Assembly: GCF_042186555.1 (NCBI RefSeq)
Contig: NC_133334.1
Span: 25,203,294-25,267,293, forward strand
Source: Aquarana catesbeiana
Taxonomy: Eukaryota; Chordata; Amphibia; Anura; Ranidae
DNA length: 64,000 nucleotides
Direction: 5' to 3'
The notes under the pieces were generated by a model. That model saw only the letters and a list, made by a program, of their open reading frames with translations, was not told the origin of the DNA and did no database searches. The position numbers and the translations under genes are program-made. How positions within the stretch are numbered: the stretch's first letter is position 1; every line of letters begins with the position of its first letter. Shown here piece by piece: positions 22,867 to 33,416 of this stretch.

Positions 22867-23857
22867 ATTATATAATAAAACAAAGGATATTCCCGCACTC
22901 ACTAAAACTATAAAGTAAAGGTATTTGGTTGCAGCAAACACCAACAGGGGGGGTCAAACACAGCCCGAGAGAATCATATAAGTAAAACAAATATATGGTG
23001 CTGCGCTCCAAAAAATATACTAAACATGTGAAGTTTCACTGTGCAAATAAACTTATGTGAACCATAAAAATGTCCACACAAAGCGCAAAATACATACATA
23101 CACACGTGTCAATGATGCAGCAAAAATTGAAATTATAAATAACAGTTCGAAAAAGAGATGAATCATGTCTTTAAAGGAGAAAGTGCTGGTGGATTAAAGT
23201 GCTGGAAATCGCATCCTAGCAGCAGTGACAAGGTGACTTTGCATCTAACAAAAAAGATGGTGGAATGACTGATGAGTGCATCTTCAGTGCAAATACATCT
23301 ATGGGTGTGATGGCCCCTTACCTTACTGGTAAACAGCATATCATAAATAGCCTGAGGTTATCCAGAACTTGTATATATAAGCGATCTCTCTGGGTGTATG
23401 TCCTTCTTAATTCCAGATTGCCTATAGCCCAGTGTAGATATGCCATACACTTGTCATATATTCCTCTCAGGATGGATATTATGGGCCAATGCAGGAGAAA
23501 CAGAGGAGACTCCAATAGTGAAGGAAGTTTAACTATTACATTTATTAAGGACGGCAGAGTAATCTGCGGTACTCACATAGAGGCAAATGAAGCAAAATAC
23601 AAACCAAGGAGCGGCGAGCTCGTGATAAAAACGTCACTTCCGGTGTCTGTACGTTCCTACGCGTGTCGTCATGGGTCACGTGACTTCATCAGGGAAGCTT
23701 CACTTGCAGCTTTACCTTATTGGTTTTTATCTGGTTTTTTTTGCATTTTCCACAGTTGTAATTTATATTTAGTGGCATGGTATACTCGTAGCACTTTAGA
23801 CCACGTTAGTATATTTTCCGGAGCGCAGCACCATATATTGGTTTTTCTTATTAGGCC
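22867..23857 (-). mobile_element. Non-autonomous PLE-derived element with hammerhead-like motif
   Basis: Flanked by taggcc (22861-22866 and 23852-23857), with the empty site visible at about 51052 (agtttaggccgatacgtattcttc). Near the ends are inverted blocks (atatatggtgctgcgctcc at 22992 and ggagcgcagcaccatatat at 23820). No RT or endonuclease frame is present. A hammerhead-like motif lies at 23654-23696 on the minus strand. Its make-up (ribozyme, no ORF, short target duplication) resembles retrozymes or non-autonomous PLEs. Confidence 0.65.
23654..23696 (-). ncRNA. Hammerhead ribozyme-like motif (one core change)
   Basis: On the minus strand: stem I UUCC/GGAA, core CUGAUGA, one extra A, stem II GUCA/UGAC, then GACA where GAAA is expected, then self-complementary ACGCGU and A at the cleavage position. 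The single GAAA to GACA change would be expected to abolish or strongly reduce cleavage. Layout matches PLE-type hammerheads that work as dimers through the palindromic stem III. Confidence 0.6.
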
Positions 23858-24260
23858 AATATATATATTCTTCTACATATTTTTTTTTTGGGGGGGGGGG
23901 GGGGGGGATTGCAATAAGCATATATTGATTGGTTTGCACAAAAGCTAAAGCGTTTACAAAATAGGGAATAGATTTATGGCAGTTTTATTATTATTTTTTT
24001 ACCAATAATGGAGGTGATCTGTTATTTTTAGCGGGACTGTGACATTACGGCGGACAGATCGGACACTTGACATTTATACAGCGATTACTGTATAAATGTC
24101 ACTGGCAGGGAAGGGGTTAGGTGTTCCCTGGGAGGTGTTTCTAACTGTGGGGGGACGGACTGACTGGGAATACAGAGAGATCGCTGTTCCTAATCACTAG
24201 GAACAGCAGATCTCTCTACTCCCCTGACAGAATGAGGATCTGTTTGTTTACATTGACAGA

Positions 24261-25055
24261 TAGGGGTGCAACGGATCGTCACCGATCCGTGATCCGAACG
24301 GTTCAACCTGTTCAGAACGGCACACATACGCTCCACGGAGTGCACCGCTGCCTCGGCGTTAGGTAAGGCCGCAGCTTCGGCCTAGCTCCAGAGCGGCGGC
24401 CATCTTGGTACACCCAACGGCCGTTTACCACGTGATTGCTCCGTCAATTGACGGAGCGATCACTTGTAAACAAACCGGTGTCATGACGATGGTTCCTCTC
24501 TCCCCTCTGTGTACTGATCTGTGGAGGGGAGAGATCGGATGGCAGCAGCGCTGTGGGCTGGATCTGTAGTGCTCACAGCGCTGCTCTGTAAAATTGCAGT
24601 CACATCCATGGATCTATCCCTCTTTACTCTGCCATACCCTGCCAATACTAGGTGTGCAATGGATCGTCACCGATCTATGATCCGAACGGTTCAACCCGTT
24701 TGGAACAGCACAAATGCGCTCCGCGGAGCGAGCCGCTGCCCTCGGTCTTCGGAAAGGCCGCGGCTTCGGCCTAGCTCCGGAGCGGAGGCCATCTTGGTAC
24801 ACCCGGCGGCGACGCGCGCTGACGTCTTCACCCCCCCAACTCGTGGATCTGATCTGGCCGGCTTGGAGGCTTCTACTCTGTAAGGTAAGACTAAACACCA
24901 CTAGTCTTAATTCCTATACTGTATATACGGTGGGGGAGATTGTGGTTACTACAGTGGGGGAGTTTTTTTTTTGTTGACCCGAAATTGATCCGAACCGTGA
25001 CTCCTGATCCGAGGAACGATCGGAACCGTGAGTTTTTTGATCCGTTGCACTCTTA
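24261..25055. mobile_element. hAT element with duplicated 5' region
   Basis: Ends taggggtgcaacggatc and gatccgttgcactctta are inverted, and the 8-bp duplication ttgacaga flanks it perfectly (24253-24260, 25056-25063). The first about 165 bp are repeated in direct orientation from about 24650 (taggtgtgcaatggatcgtc), so the element has two left ends in tandem. No transposase is present. Confidence 0.88.
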
Positions 25056-25239
25056 TTGACAGATCCCCATTCTGGCTCTCTGAGGAGCAATCGCGGGTGG
25101 CCGGTGGACATCACGGCCGCCAACCACGTGCATCAGCTCCCCTGCTGTGCCTGCTATAGCAGAGTAATGACGGCGGTTGGTCAGCAAGTGGTTAGAGGAC
25201 CCACCACCTAGGTAGCAGGCATAAGGGTAGGCTAACACC

Positions 25240-25330
25240 TTCCTGGCTTTGCGCTTTCGACAGTGCAAAGCCCAGTTTCCACAAGGGTCTTTAGAAACTG
25301 GGCTTTGCACCAGGCTGACCGTAGCTCTGG
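25240..25330. repeat. Perfect short hairpin
   Basis: tgcaaagcccagtttc (about 25263-25278) and its exact complement gaaactgggctttgca (about 25292-25307) form a 16-bp stem with a loop of about 13 bases. Function unknown. Confidence 0.8.
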
Positions 25331-25479
25331 ACCTATATAGCACCCTGCTGCTAACTCCACACGCTGCACTACATGCCAAGCGGAGGATCAAGAGCAAAGC
25401 AAATCTTTCACTAGGGGGGTTCAGGTATAGTCCCCGGGGTCCTGCAAGGGAATTCACTGATCCTGAAGCTGCATAGAAT

Positions 25480-25715
25480 TTAGGGGTGGTCGTTGATTAG
25501 GGGCGCCGCCCCTCTCTCCACGCCACCCCCTATATGCAATGGACAGATTCAGGCATAGCCGCGGCCACCCCCTATTCTTGCGTCCGGCCCCTTTCAGGAC
25601 ACCGGGTGCATTAAATTACAGTGGCCCAGTTTTTTTTTTTTTTTAAGCCCCTGATTAGAGCCAGAGGCTCTAGTAGGCTTCAAAATCGGGTGGGCTCAAG
25701 TCGCAGAGAGGGAAA
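25480..25715. mobile_element. Fragment of the 'ggcttcaaaaagggtgggct' hAT family
   Basis: It shares gaggctctagtaggcttcaa and ggtgggct.. with 30465-31083 and 53834-54415. Only the left portion is present. Confidence 0.55.
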
Positions 25716-25734
25716 AAGAATTTTTCCTCATGCA

Positions 25735-26329
25735 GGACGTGAGGGAAAAATCTCTCCAATAGGGTAGAAACACCCATTAACCTGTTGCCGACCGCCACAT
25801 GTACTGTGGGGCAGCCGCTTCTGCAGGCGAAATCACGTACCTGTACGTCTTTTCCTCTTCCGGGTTTGTGGCATGCACATGTGCCGCTGGGGACCAGCTC
25901 CCGCTATGATTGGACACAGTGGGAGCCAATCACCATTTTGTGACAAGGGAAGACAGAGATCCTGTGTTTCTGCTAAGCAGGAACACAGACCTCTGTCTTC
26001 CCACAGTACAAGCACCTCCCCCACAGTTAGAAAGCACTCCCTAGGGGCACATTTAACCCTTGGATCGCCCCCGTTATTTGTGGGAAAAAAAAGTTACATT
26101 TTATTTGGGTACAGCGTTGCACAACCGCGTAATTGTCAGTTAAAATAACAGTGCCGTATCACGAAACATGGCCAGGAAGTGGGTAAGTGGAAGTGGTTAA
26201 TCATTTCGCACTGTGTCCAACGGTTTGAAAATACCTGGAGTTTATGCTTTTTAATCATATATTGAAAACATTGTTGTCATATTATTATTTTTAATTATTA
26301 TTATTTGGTAGTAGTTGTAGTACCTACTG
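25735..26329 (+). repeat. Dispersed repeat X, copy 3
   Basis: It matches copy 2 (aatctctccaat.gggt, caacggtttgaaaata.ctggagttta). It is split by the TTAA MITE at 25777-26200 and by the hAT element at 26330-27318, and resumes at 27327. Confidence 0.65.
25777..26200. mobile_element. TTAA-type MITE, about 420 bp
   Basis: TTAA at 25777-25780 followed by cctgttgccgacc; right end gtggaagtgg followed by TTAA at 26197-26200. The uninterrupted sequence can be compared at 18480-18530. It has an internal inverted pair around cagagatcctgtgttt / gaacacagacctctgtc. Confidence 0.75.
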
Positions 26330-27318
26330 CAGGGGTCCCCAACCCCCGGGCTGCGGACCGGTGCTGGTCCGTGGCCTCTTTGCAGCCAGGCCACAAAGGC
26401 TGCAATTTGATGGGTGTGGCGGGCGAGCAGAGATCTGACATCTTGGTTGGTGAGAATACTGCTCAGGTACTTGCTTCAGCTACTCATTGTGGTCCCTGGT
26501 AAAAGGGGCGGATAGTCCCTTACTGGCAACAGCTTCCCCTCTACCTCCGACCAGGACAGGTTCTCCGGCTGGCAGAACCGTCACTTCTGGTTGGACTGCA
26601 AACCGCAATACCAACCCTGCGCTGCTCTCTTGCTTCTGGATAGGCCCTCAGACAGCCTAGCAGCCAGATGTGCCCGGGATAGGCCCCATCTCTGGCCTAG
26701 CAGCCCAGGCAATACAACACACGTCCACCCAGACAGCCATTTAGGTGGCACAAAACATAGGTTCTGCCAGCAGGCCAAGAGATCCAAGAAAACCCTTGCC
26801 CATTGGCTGAGATACCCCATATACCCATAACCTGACTTTGTGCTTCCCTTCTCATATCTGGTACCACCAAGTACCCAGCCACCTAGTGGTAGAAGAGAGA
26901 AGTGCAACAAGGACAAACTTAGGGAGAAATCAATAGATCTCCGTCAATCGACCAGGATAATTATTCCTGGCAAGTAAGTATGTGAGGAGTAACCCTGCCT
27001 AAAGTACACGGTGCTACATGCGCATGTGCCGGCTTACCCGCTCAGACACCTTAGCACTGGGGAGAGGCAAAGAGAAGAGTTGAGAGTCTAGGCAAGCGAC
27101 ATGCTGCATCTGGCGGCAGGCAATAGTGGCAACACTCAGGACTCCCACTGATTCTGCATTATGGTGAGTTGAACCATTTCAACCTATATTACAATGTAAT
27201 AATGGAAATATTGTGCTTCAATCATTCTGACACCATATCAACCACGGTGTCCTGATGATTGAAGCGCTAACACCAGCCATTGCCCTGACAAATGGGCCGC
27301 GGAGGTTGGGGATCACTG
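26330..27318. mobile_element. hAT-type element carrying an LTR A fragment
   Basis: Inverted ends caggggtccccaacccccgg and ccgcggaggttggggatcactg; flanking octamers acctactg and ccctactg match 7 of 8. Between about 26500 and 27016 it contains the 3' part of LTR A (ending cacggtgctaca). Its right part (27147-27280) is shared with 59060-59200. Confidence 0.8.
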
Positions 27319-28200
27319 CCCTACTGTATATTAGTAATGAAAAGTCATATGGTATGTAGTACCCAATCTCATCCTCTAGATGTCAGTGTTCCCATTACTT
27401 TCTCTTCTGGATTTTTTTTTGCTCCTATAAATTACTATTATTATAATACAGGATTTATATAGTGCCTACAGTTTGCATTAGGATAATCAGACAGTAACTC
27501 AGTAGGAGACGCTGACTGGTGGTGCTTGCGCCTTGTGTCCGGTTTCCGTTGCTATGGGACACCATCTGCTGCGGAGGAGGCCAGAGCACTGACCCCCTTG
27601 CTACCGGAGGACACCACACCCTACCCAGGTGCCAAGCTTCACGACAGGCTGCCATTCTCTTTACACCAGTCCTTGGTTACCCGTGGCAACTGCTTACTTC
27701 CTTTCCTCCTGACGACAAGCTGACCTCTTGCAACGGACATGCTTCATACCCTGTATGTGCTTTAACTGACCCAAGTTAACTTAGCTGCTATTCTACCTTC
27801 ATGCACCCCTTTAGTAACTTCAGACCAGGCTTAGGAAAAAAGTTTAACAATAACTTCAGAGAGTTTTGCAGCGTGCAGGTTAAAATGTAAAAACAGTTCA
27901 AAGAGTCTCATCCCTAACTAACAACTACTTGGTGGCTGCCCAGGTATACCTTAACAGGTGAAAGTCCATACTCGGCAGTTCTTCAGATAAGTCGGCATCT
28001 TTGGGTGGACTTTCTGGGCCCCGCAGTCCCCCTCCAAAGGGTGTTACGACATTCCTAACCCAAGACAGCTCATCAAGGGCAAGGCAACGGCTTACTGCAC
28101 ACACACACAGAAGGCACACATACCTCTCATACCCGCCCCCCCCCCCCCCCCCCCTTATATTAACAGCACAGGAAGGGTAGGCTGGATCCAAAAAAAGCAC
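27319..28200. other. Repeat X tail and unassigned sequence
   Basis: 27327-27510 is repeat X including an L2-type reverse tail (acaggatttatatagtgcctacag). From about 27510 to 28136 no gene is recognised; a C run lies at 28137-28154. Confidence 0.45.
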
Positions 28201-28209
28201 GGGAAATGG

Positions 28210-28870
28210 AGCACACATTTAACCCTTTGATCACCCTAGATGTTAACCCCTTCCCATCCAGTGTCATTAGTACAGTGACAGTGCATATTTTTAACACTGA
28301 TCACTGTATTAGTGTCACAGGTTCACAAAACGTGTCAGTTAGCATCAGATTGCCTCCCTTACTATCACAGTCCCACTATATGTGCCTGATCGCCGCCATT
28401 ACTAGTATATATAAAAAAAAAAAAAAAAAAACCCACACACATACATACACCATAGTTTGTAGACGCTATAACGTTTGCATAAAACCAATATACGCTTATT
28501 GGGATTTTTTTAATCAAAAATATGTAGAATACATACAGGCCTAAATTTAACAAGAAATTTGATTTTTTTTTATTGGATATATTGAATAGCAGAAAGTTAA
28601 AAAAAAATATTGTTATTCTTATTTGAAATTTTTTTCCTTTATATCACAAGAAAAAAAAAAAAAAACAAAACAAAACAAAAAAAAAACCAACACAGAGGTG
28701 ATTAAATATCAAAAGAAAGCTCTATTTGTGTGAAAAAAAATTATATAAAATTTTGTTTGTGTACAGCGTTGCATGACCGCGCAATTGTCAGTTAAAGTAA
28801 TGCCAAAAAAGCAAAAAATTGCCTGGTCATAAAGAAGGGGGGGGGGGGGGGGGGAGTGGTAAATCTTCCT
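28210..28870 (-). mobile_element. Decayed TTAA-type MITE, reverse orientation
   Basis: On the minus strand it follows the family order seen at 50764-51400: the gcgcggtcatgcaacgctgt block (28770-28790), then the tctatttgtg block, then atggcggcgatc (near 28390) and the cagtgtaa.gacactgg-like block. Poly(A/T) and ACAC tracts interrupt it. The 28250 phrase ccttcccatccagtgtcatt also occurs near 16505. Confidence 0.55.
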
Positions 28871-29015
28871 GAGGTCAAGTGAATATTGACGCACATATTT
28901 AGAGGGGATATTAAAATGAATAATTATGCCACACCTTACTGTGAATAAGGTTCATGTATAAGAGTGATATGTTGAGCAGCTTTTTTTTCATTTTTTTTTT
29001 TTTTAAATACTTTAT

Positions 29016-29495
29016 TTAAAGTGGAGTTCCACCCATTTTTGCAACTCTTCAGCATCCCTCACTAAACTATGCACTGTAAACAAATTGGATATTTTTTTTC
29101 TCAGCACCTACTGTATATCTGCTGTGTTCATTTTTCACTTCCTCCTCCTCCCTGGCCGCGGCCCATCGCATCATTTCCTGTTTGCAATGCCATCTGGGAA
29201 GGGGCGGCAACTTCCTCTGAAAATGCCGTTGCTATGGAAACCTGACCTGAAACCTATTACACTGCATGTGCGAGATCTGCAAGGATGAGATCCAGGAAGA
29301 AATAGTCTGGCTTCAGATGCCCACACTTAAGATGGCCACGGCCTGCTGCAAGTTTATAAAATAACAAACTACTGCTTTAAAACTAACAAAACAGACCTTA
29401 GTTTACAGACTAACTTTACTAGAATACATTAAGCTTGTGTATTATAGGGGTATTTTTATTTAAAAAGTATAATTTCGGCCGGAACACCACTTTAA
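29016..29495. mobile_element. TTAA-flanked MITE (agtggagttcc termini), copy 1
   Basis: TTAA-agtggagttcc at the left and ggaacaccact-TTAA at the right. It is more than 90% identical by eye to 56718-57220 throughout. There is no coding capacity. Confidence 0.8.
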
Positions 29496-30280
29496 AACCA
29501 CAGGAGGCAGTTCCAGGCATTACATTATTTTTTTATTCTTAACTGGATCACAGCAGCTCAAAAGGGACTTAATATTAATATAAATAATATTAATATTAGT
29601 AATGAATCCAAGACCCTATGGATTTTTGCTATGGCTCTGATCATGGCGGCTTCATATAAGGAACGTTCTCTGATTGCGCTGGGTTGAAACTGAATAAAAG
29701 ACTCAAGTGGCGAATTGAACACCATACGTTTTAGGTGGGTCCCATAAAACCTGTGCTAAGTGATGTTTATTTTCTGTATCCCAAGTTCTAGTTCCCCACA
29801 ACAACGCAACAGCCAAGTGCTGAAACTCTCCATCCTGAGTGCGATAAACTCGCAGCTGATCTATTAGCCGAACAAGCAAAATATTTGCACAGTTGTTGCC
29901 AACAATGGCCCCACTCATGAACTCTGTCCCTCAAGGCACCAGAAAGGTGGAGAAATCAATTCCTGGTCGTCTTTTTTAACGGTTTACCTATGGGTTTTGG
30001 CAAGATTCCGAAAGCTCTCTAGATGAGGTCCTGATGTTTTGCAGATATTATAAGCAAGTGACTTTAAAATACACAAGGAGGCAGGCGATGGATGTCTAGA
30101 AAAATAAAAAATAACTCATGACCCACTCCCCGGAAGAGGGTGTTTAGTCAGCAATCTGGCCTTCAACCAGGCGCCTTAAGAAGCCCAACAGGAGGTTCAG
30201 TACTTGTAAAGATTTCTTAACATCCCATTTCTGCCTGAAAGAGTGACTGTCCAGATATTTTAGACTGGAATCATTTAGAT
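29496..30280. other. Unassigned sequence
   Basis: No repeat family recognised. A 71-codon minus-strand frame at 29703-29918 has no motif I can name. TAATATTAA-type repeats lie near 29575. Confidence 0.3.
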
Positions 30281-30464
30281 CAGCCATCCTCAACCAGAAT
30301 TCAATGGAAATCTAGGATTCCTCCAGATGTTACCAGGGGTTCCTTGAGCTGTAGCTGATTGACCTCCTATTTGATAGTGCCTTCAAAGTTACTGGGACAA
30401 AGCTACATGGCAAAACCAGCAACATGATACCATTGATCTTTTAAGCTGTTTGTAAGGGGGACAG

Positions 30465-31083
30465 CAGTGGCAGCCGGTCCATAAGGGGCGCATAGGCACC
30501 GCCCCCCTAATCCAAGCGCCTGGCCCCTAAGCTCCATGTGGGGTGCTGGACACATGGATTTCAACGGGTTGTTGTTTCAATGGCCTGAGGCTCTAATTGG
30601 CTTCAAAAAGGGTGGGCTTGGGGTACAGATTACTACGCTCCGAGCCCACCAACTTGTGTGATGTGTGCGGCGGTGGTTGGAGCAGATAAGCAGCAAAGAG
30701 AAGGAGGCGGTGGGGGAGCTGGCGGTAGCCAAAGAGCGCGCAATCTGCGGCGGTGACCTATGCAGAGGCAGAGTTGCTGTGTAGCCTGAGCTGGGAGAAG
30801 ATAGATGACAATGTCTGTCATTGGAGCATGCCGCAGCCTGGCTCTGTCCACCTGGCTGCTCTCCTACTGCTTCGTCCATCTGCTGTGCATGGACTTCACA
30901 GTGCCCGAGAAGGAGGCGTGGTACAGCGGCACCAACCGGATTGGCCGAGAGGTGAAGCTGCGACCGAGGATGTGGTAAGTGCGGACCCAGCACGGGGGGG
31001 TTAGTTTGCGGAAAGGGTGGGGGGAGGTTTGTTTGCCGCCCCCCCCCCCCAAAAGAAAAAAAAGGGAGCACCAGCCACCACTG
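30465..31083 (+). mobile_element. hAT-type element carrying a gene fragment
   Basis: Starts cagtggcagccggtcc and ends ggagcaccagccaccactg, with a perfect 8-bp target duplication ggggacag at 30457-30464 and 31084-31091. It has no transposase; its centre carries an exon-like coding fragment (30811-30978). Related elements at 53834-54415 and 25480-25715 share the left part but not this cargo. Confidence 0.85.
30811..30978 (+). pseudogene. Captured RNF150-like first-exon fragment
   Basis: A 55-codon frame, ATG at 30811 and TAA at 30976. Residues 8-26 read a signal-peptide-like LALSTWLLSYCFVHLLC followed by MDFTVPEKEAWY. I recognise this as closely matching the N-terminal signal peptide and start of the mature protein of RNF150, a PA-TM-RING (Goliath-type) E3 ubiquitin ligase. 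After WYS the match ends and the frame continues GTNRIGREVKLRPRMW into a gtaagt donor-like site at 30975. No protease-associated, transmembrane or RING region is present. It lies wholly inside a hAT element with a perfect target duplication, so it is best read as a transduplicated fragment and not the gene itself. The identification comes from memory and needs a database search. Confidence 0.6.
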
Positions 31084-31217
31084 GGGGACAGTCTTCCTAC
31101 TGATCTCCAATGTAAGGGGTATTTTCCCCTCTAACCCTTTCGATTTAGTAAAGGTTCCCCAAGACATGAATATTATTTTAGGGGCTCCTCTAGGGTAAAA
31201 AGGTTGACAAAGGCTGC

Positions 31218-31736
31218 TTTAGATGAAGATGGATATACCCATTGTAGGAGCATTCAGAGATGAAGGCCTTCAGAAGCAGGGGAGGATTGGAAACATTTGG
31301 CCTGGAGGTCCTTTCATGCTATGGACACATTTCTGTGGGCTGATGGGCTTGGTGAAAATCTGGGTGTATGTATCTTAAGGATATGGTGTGCTGTGAAAAC
31401 ATGTTTCCACATCATCTGGCATCCACTTACTTTGTAGCTCTTGGCATTTTGGTCACATGATATCTCAGAGAAGGAAAGGAAGTTGGTGCTGGAAGACTTG
31501 CCATTGCTAGCTGCTTTGGTAAAAAGTTGAGGCAGAAAGAGTACCAAACAAATGAGTCCAAAAATGTATTTTATTCGTTCGACAAATGACAGCAAGGTAA
31601 CAAGGCATCCAACATGTTACAGGGGCCAAGCAGCTGATCAGTACAGACACTCACTCAATGTTCACACTCCAGGTTTATAATACTGCGATACTAAAGCCAT
31701 GATGAAGGGTTATTTTTTGGCCTACAAACACAAGGC
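31218..31736. other. Unassigned sequence
   Basis: No gene recognised. aaggcatccaacatgttac (about 31599) and caaggcatgttggatgcctt (31731) are partly complementary. Confidence 0.3.
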
Positions 31737-31751
31737 ATGTTGGATGCCTTG

Positions 31752-33134
31752 GACAATAGAAAAAATAGTGTAGCGCTGGACTATAAATACGCATATAATG
31801 ATGTATGCGAGTGGGCGGAGCCCCATAAATGTGTAAATAAAGTGACTAATAAAAGACCATATATCATTTAGTCTAAATTAATCAAATAAATATATAGTGA
31901 CATTTGAAAATCAATCAAGTGCACCTGCATTAAGTTTAAAGATCAGAAAATATTAGAAAAGTGAGTTCTAAAAATATGGCAAACTAGAAGTGAATAAAGA
32001 TGAACCAATGTGGCAGCAAAAATGAATACAAATATTATGTCAACATAAACCATCTAATCACTAATAGTGCTGATTTTAGTGATCGCAAATGAAAAGGAAA
32101 TGAATACAGTCCCAAAAAAAATGTCAAACAGGTCCCAAAGCGTAGTGACACTTCCAACACAGAGTCTGGTTCAGTATTCCACCGCAGCTGTTGCCCACCA
32201 CCAAGGGATAAAAGTTGGAGGCTTACCGGACAGCCTGCGACCACCCTTATTCAGGGGGGTCAAAACAGGCTCAGTAGAAATATGTGAGTCCAGATGATAT
32301 CCTCACCAATGTTCTCCAGGTGTTCTCCAGATATCTAACATATCAAACCAAGAGGGGCTTCCAAACAGGATGCAGCTAGGACTTGTCCATAGGATGCAGC
32401 AAAGTATTGGCCATAAATAACCCCAGAAAAAGAGAAAAAAAATACTCCAGTAGTGCACAGCAATCTGGCCAGTTTATTAAAAGTTCATATAAACAAGTAA
32501 AACGAAGTTCTGACGGGGAGAAATGAAAACAAGCTCCACCGCCGTTTAAAATCCAATCGCGCATGCGCGACCCGTGCTCACGTTGTGACCCTACGGCCGT
32601 TTCGTCACAACTGACGTCATCAGGGGTACGTGGCCACGCTCGCGCATGCGCTTTAAATACAGAAGCGGCAAAGCGGCTTAGCTCATTCATTGGCTGAGGG
32701 GGAACGAGGGTGGGTGATGATGCTATCTTACTCATCAGCCTAATGAAAACCACCCATGCATATATCTTTCCTTATTGTGAACCTGGAAAAGATAAATAAT
32801 AAAAAGCAGAGCTATATGCCATGCTACGCCATCTGGTGGCTACAAAAAAGAAGTGCAGAACACACTCCAAAAATTCTTTATACGTGTGGAAACATTAAAC
32901 AGCTTCCACAACTCGGGGGTGTGTATTCCACACTACCATCTAGTGGCGAAAATAAAATAATTCACTGGTATAAAAAATATGATAAGCTGCACAGGATTAA
33001 TATGCATAAAGACCAGAATAAATATGGGTGGATTTAAGTTCCCCATCAGCCATATCTTCCATAAAAAAAATGTATACATAGACATGATTACATTATATTA
33101 AAAACATCCTCATGTGTATATCAAAAGAAAAGGG
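31752..33134 (-). mobile_element. Non-autonomous PLE-derived element with hammerhead-like motif
   Basis: Flanked by a perfect 15-bp duplication atgttggatgccttg (31737-31751 and 33135-33149). It has no RT or GIY-YIG frame. It shares short blocks with other PLE ends here (cttattcagggg.gtcaaa.aggctc; tagtgtagcgctgg), and carries the best hammerhead-like motif of the window at 32588-32627. Confidence 0.75.
32588..32627 (-). ncRNA. Hammerhead ribozyme-like motif, intact core
   Basis: On the minus strand: stem I ACCC/GGGU, CUGAUGA, one extra C, stem II GUCA-GUUG-UGAC, GAAA, self-complementary ACGGCCGU as stem III, then A at the cleavage position. All conserved core residues of a type I hammerhead are present; the extra base between A9 and stem II is shared by the other motifs in this window. 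Activity is not shown. Stem III palindromy suggests it would fold better as a dimer. Confidence 0.7.
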
Positions 33135-33256
33135 ATGTTGGATGCCTTGTGTTTTAAGTGGGGTGCAGTGTGATGTGGCAATAATAATTCATCCAATCAG
33201 GTGCAGTAAAGAACTTGTACTGAAATAGGATTTTTATAACAGCTTACCTGTAAAAT

Positions 33257-33416
33257 CCTTTTCTTGGAGTACATCACGGGACACAGAGCACCATAGTAAT
33301 TACTATGTGGGTTATACGCCACCTATAGGTGAATGGACACTGGTACACTCAAAAGACAGGACGTCCCCCTCCCTATATAACCCTTCCCATACCTAGAGTA
33401 CCTCCATTTTTGTAGC
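33257..33416. repeat. Inverted terminal repeat of an outer DIRS-like element (left)
   Basis: About 150 bp (acatcacgggacacagagca, tagtaattactatgtggg, cctataggtgaatggacact, cctccctatataaccc) recur as the reverse complement at 52110-52272 with roughly 90% identity. The tatataa near the inner edge resembles a promoter. Placement and length resemble DIRS-type terminal repeats. Confidence 0.65.

Larger units (their letters stand above)
22569..25186. mobile_element. TTAA-type MITE interrupted by a PLE and a hAT element
   Basis: Left end TTAA + accacttaaggaccgg, right end ggtcagcaagtggtta(g). Subtracting the two nested insertions leaves about 830 bp, close to the uninterrupted relative at 50764-51736, which shares gttgtacccaaacaaaattgatgtcc, cacaaatagagctttctttt and attgcaataagc. 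Confidence 0.75.
30281..31217. mobile_element. MITE family Z, copy 1, interrupted by hAT
   Basis: Left end cagccatcctcaacc and right end aaaaaggttgacaaaggctg are imperfect inverted repeats. The second copy at 54533-54791 is uninterrupted (tgtaagggggtaattcttcc), showing where the hAT element entered. Confidence 0.7.

Noticed and set aside
27519..27779. 86-codon ORF as a host exon
   Set aside because: No motif recognised, two overlapping frames of similar length, adjacent to repeat X.
29703..29918. 71-codon minus-strand ORF
   Set aside because: Looks protein-like in composition, but I cannot assign any family and no neighbour supports it.
30811..30978. A functional RNF150 gene
   Set aside because: Only about 30-35 codons match; no further exon is visible and the fragment lies inside a transposon with a target duplication.
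30577..31167. 196-codon minus-strand ORF across the gene-capturing hAT element
   Set aside because: Antisense shadow running over both element ends into flanking DNA; no motif.
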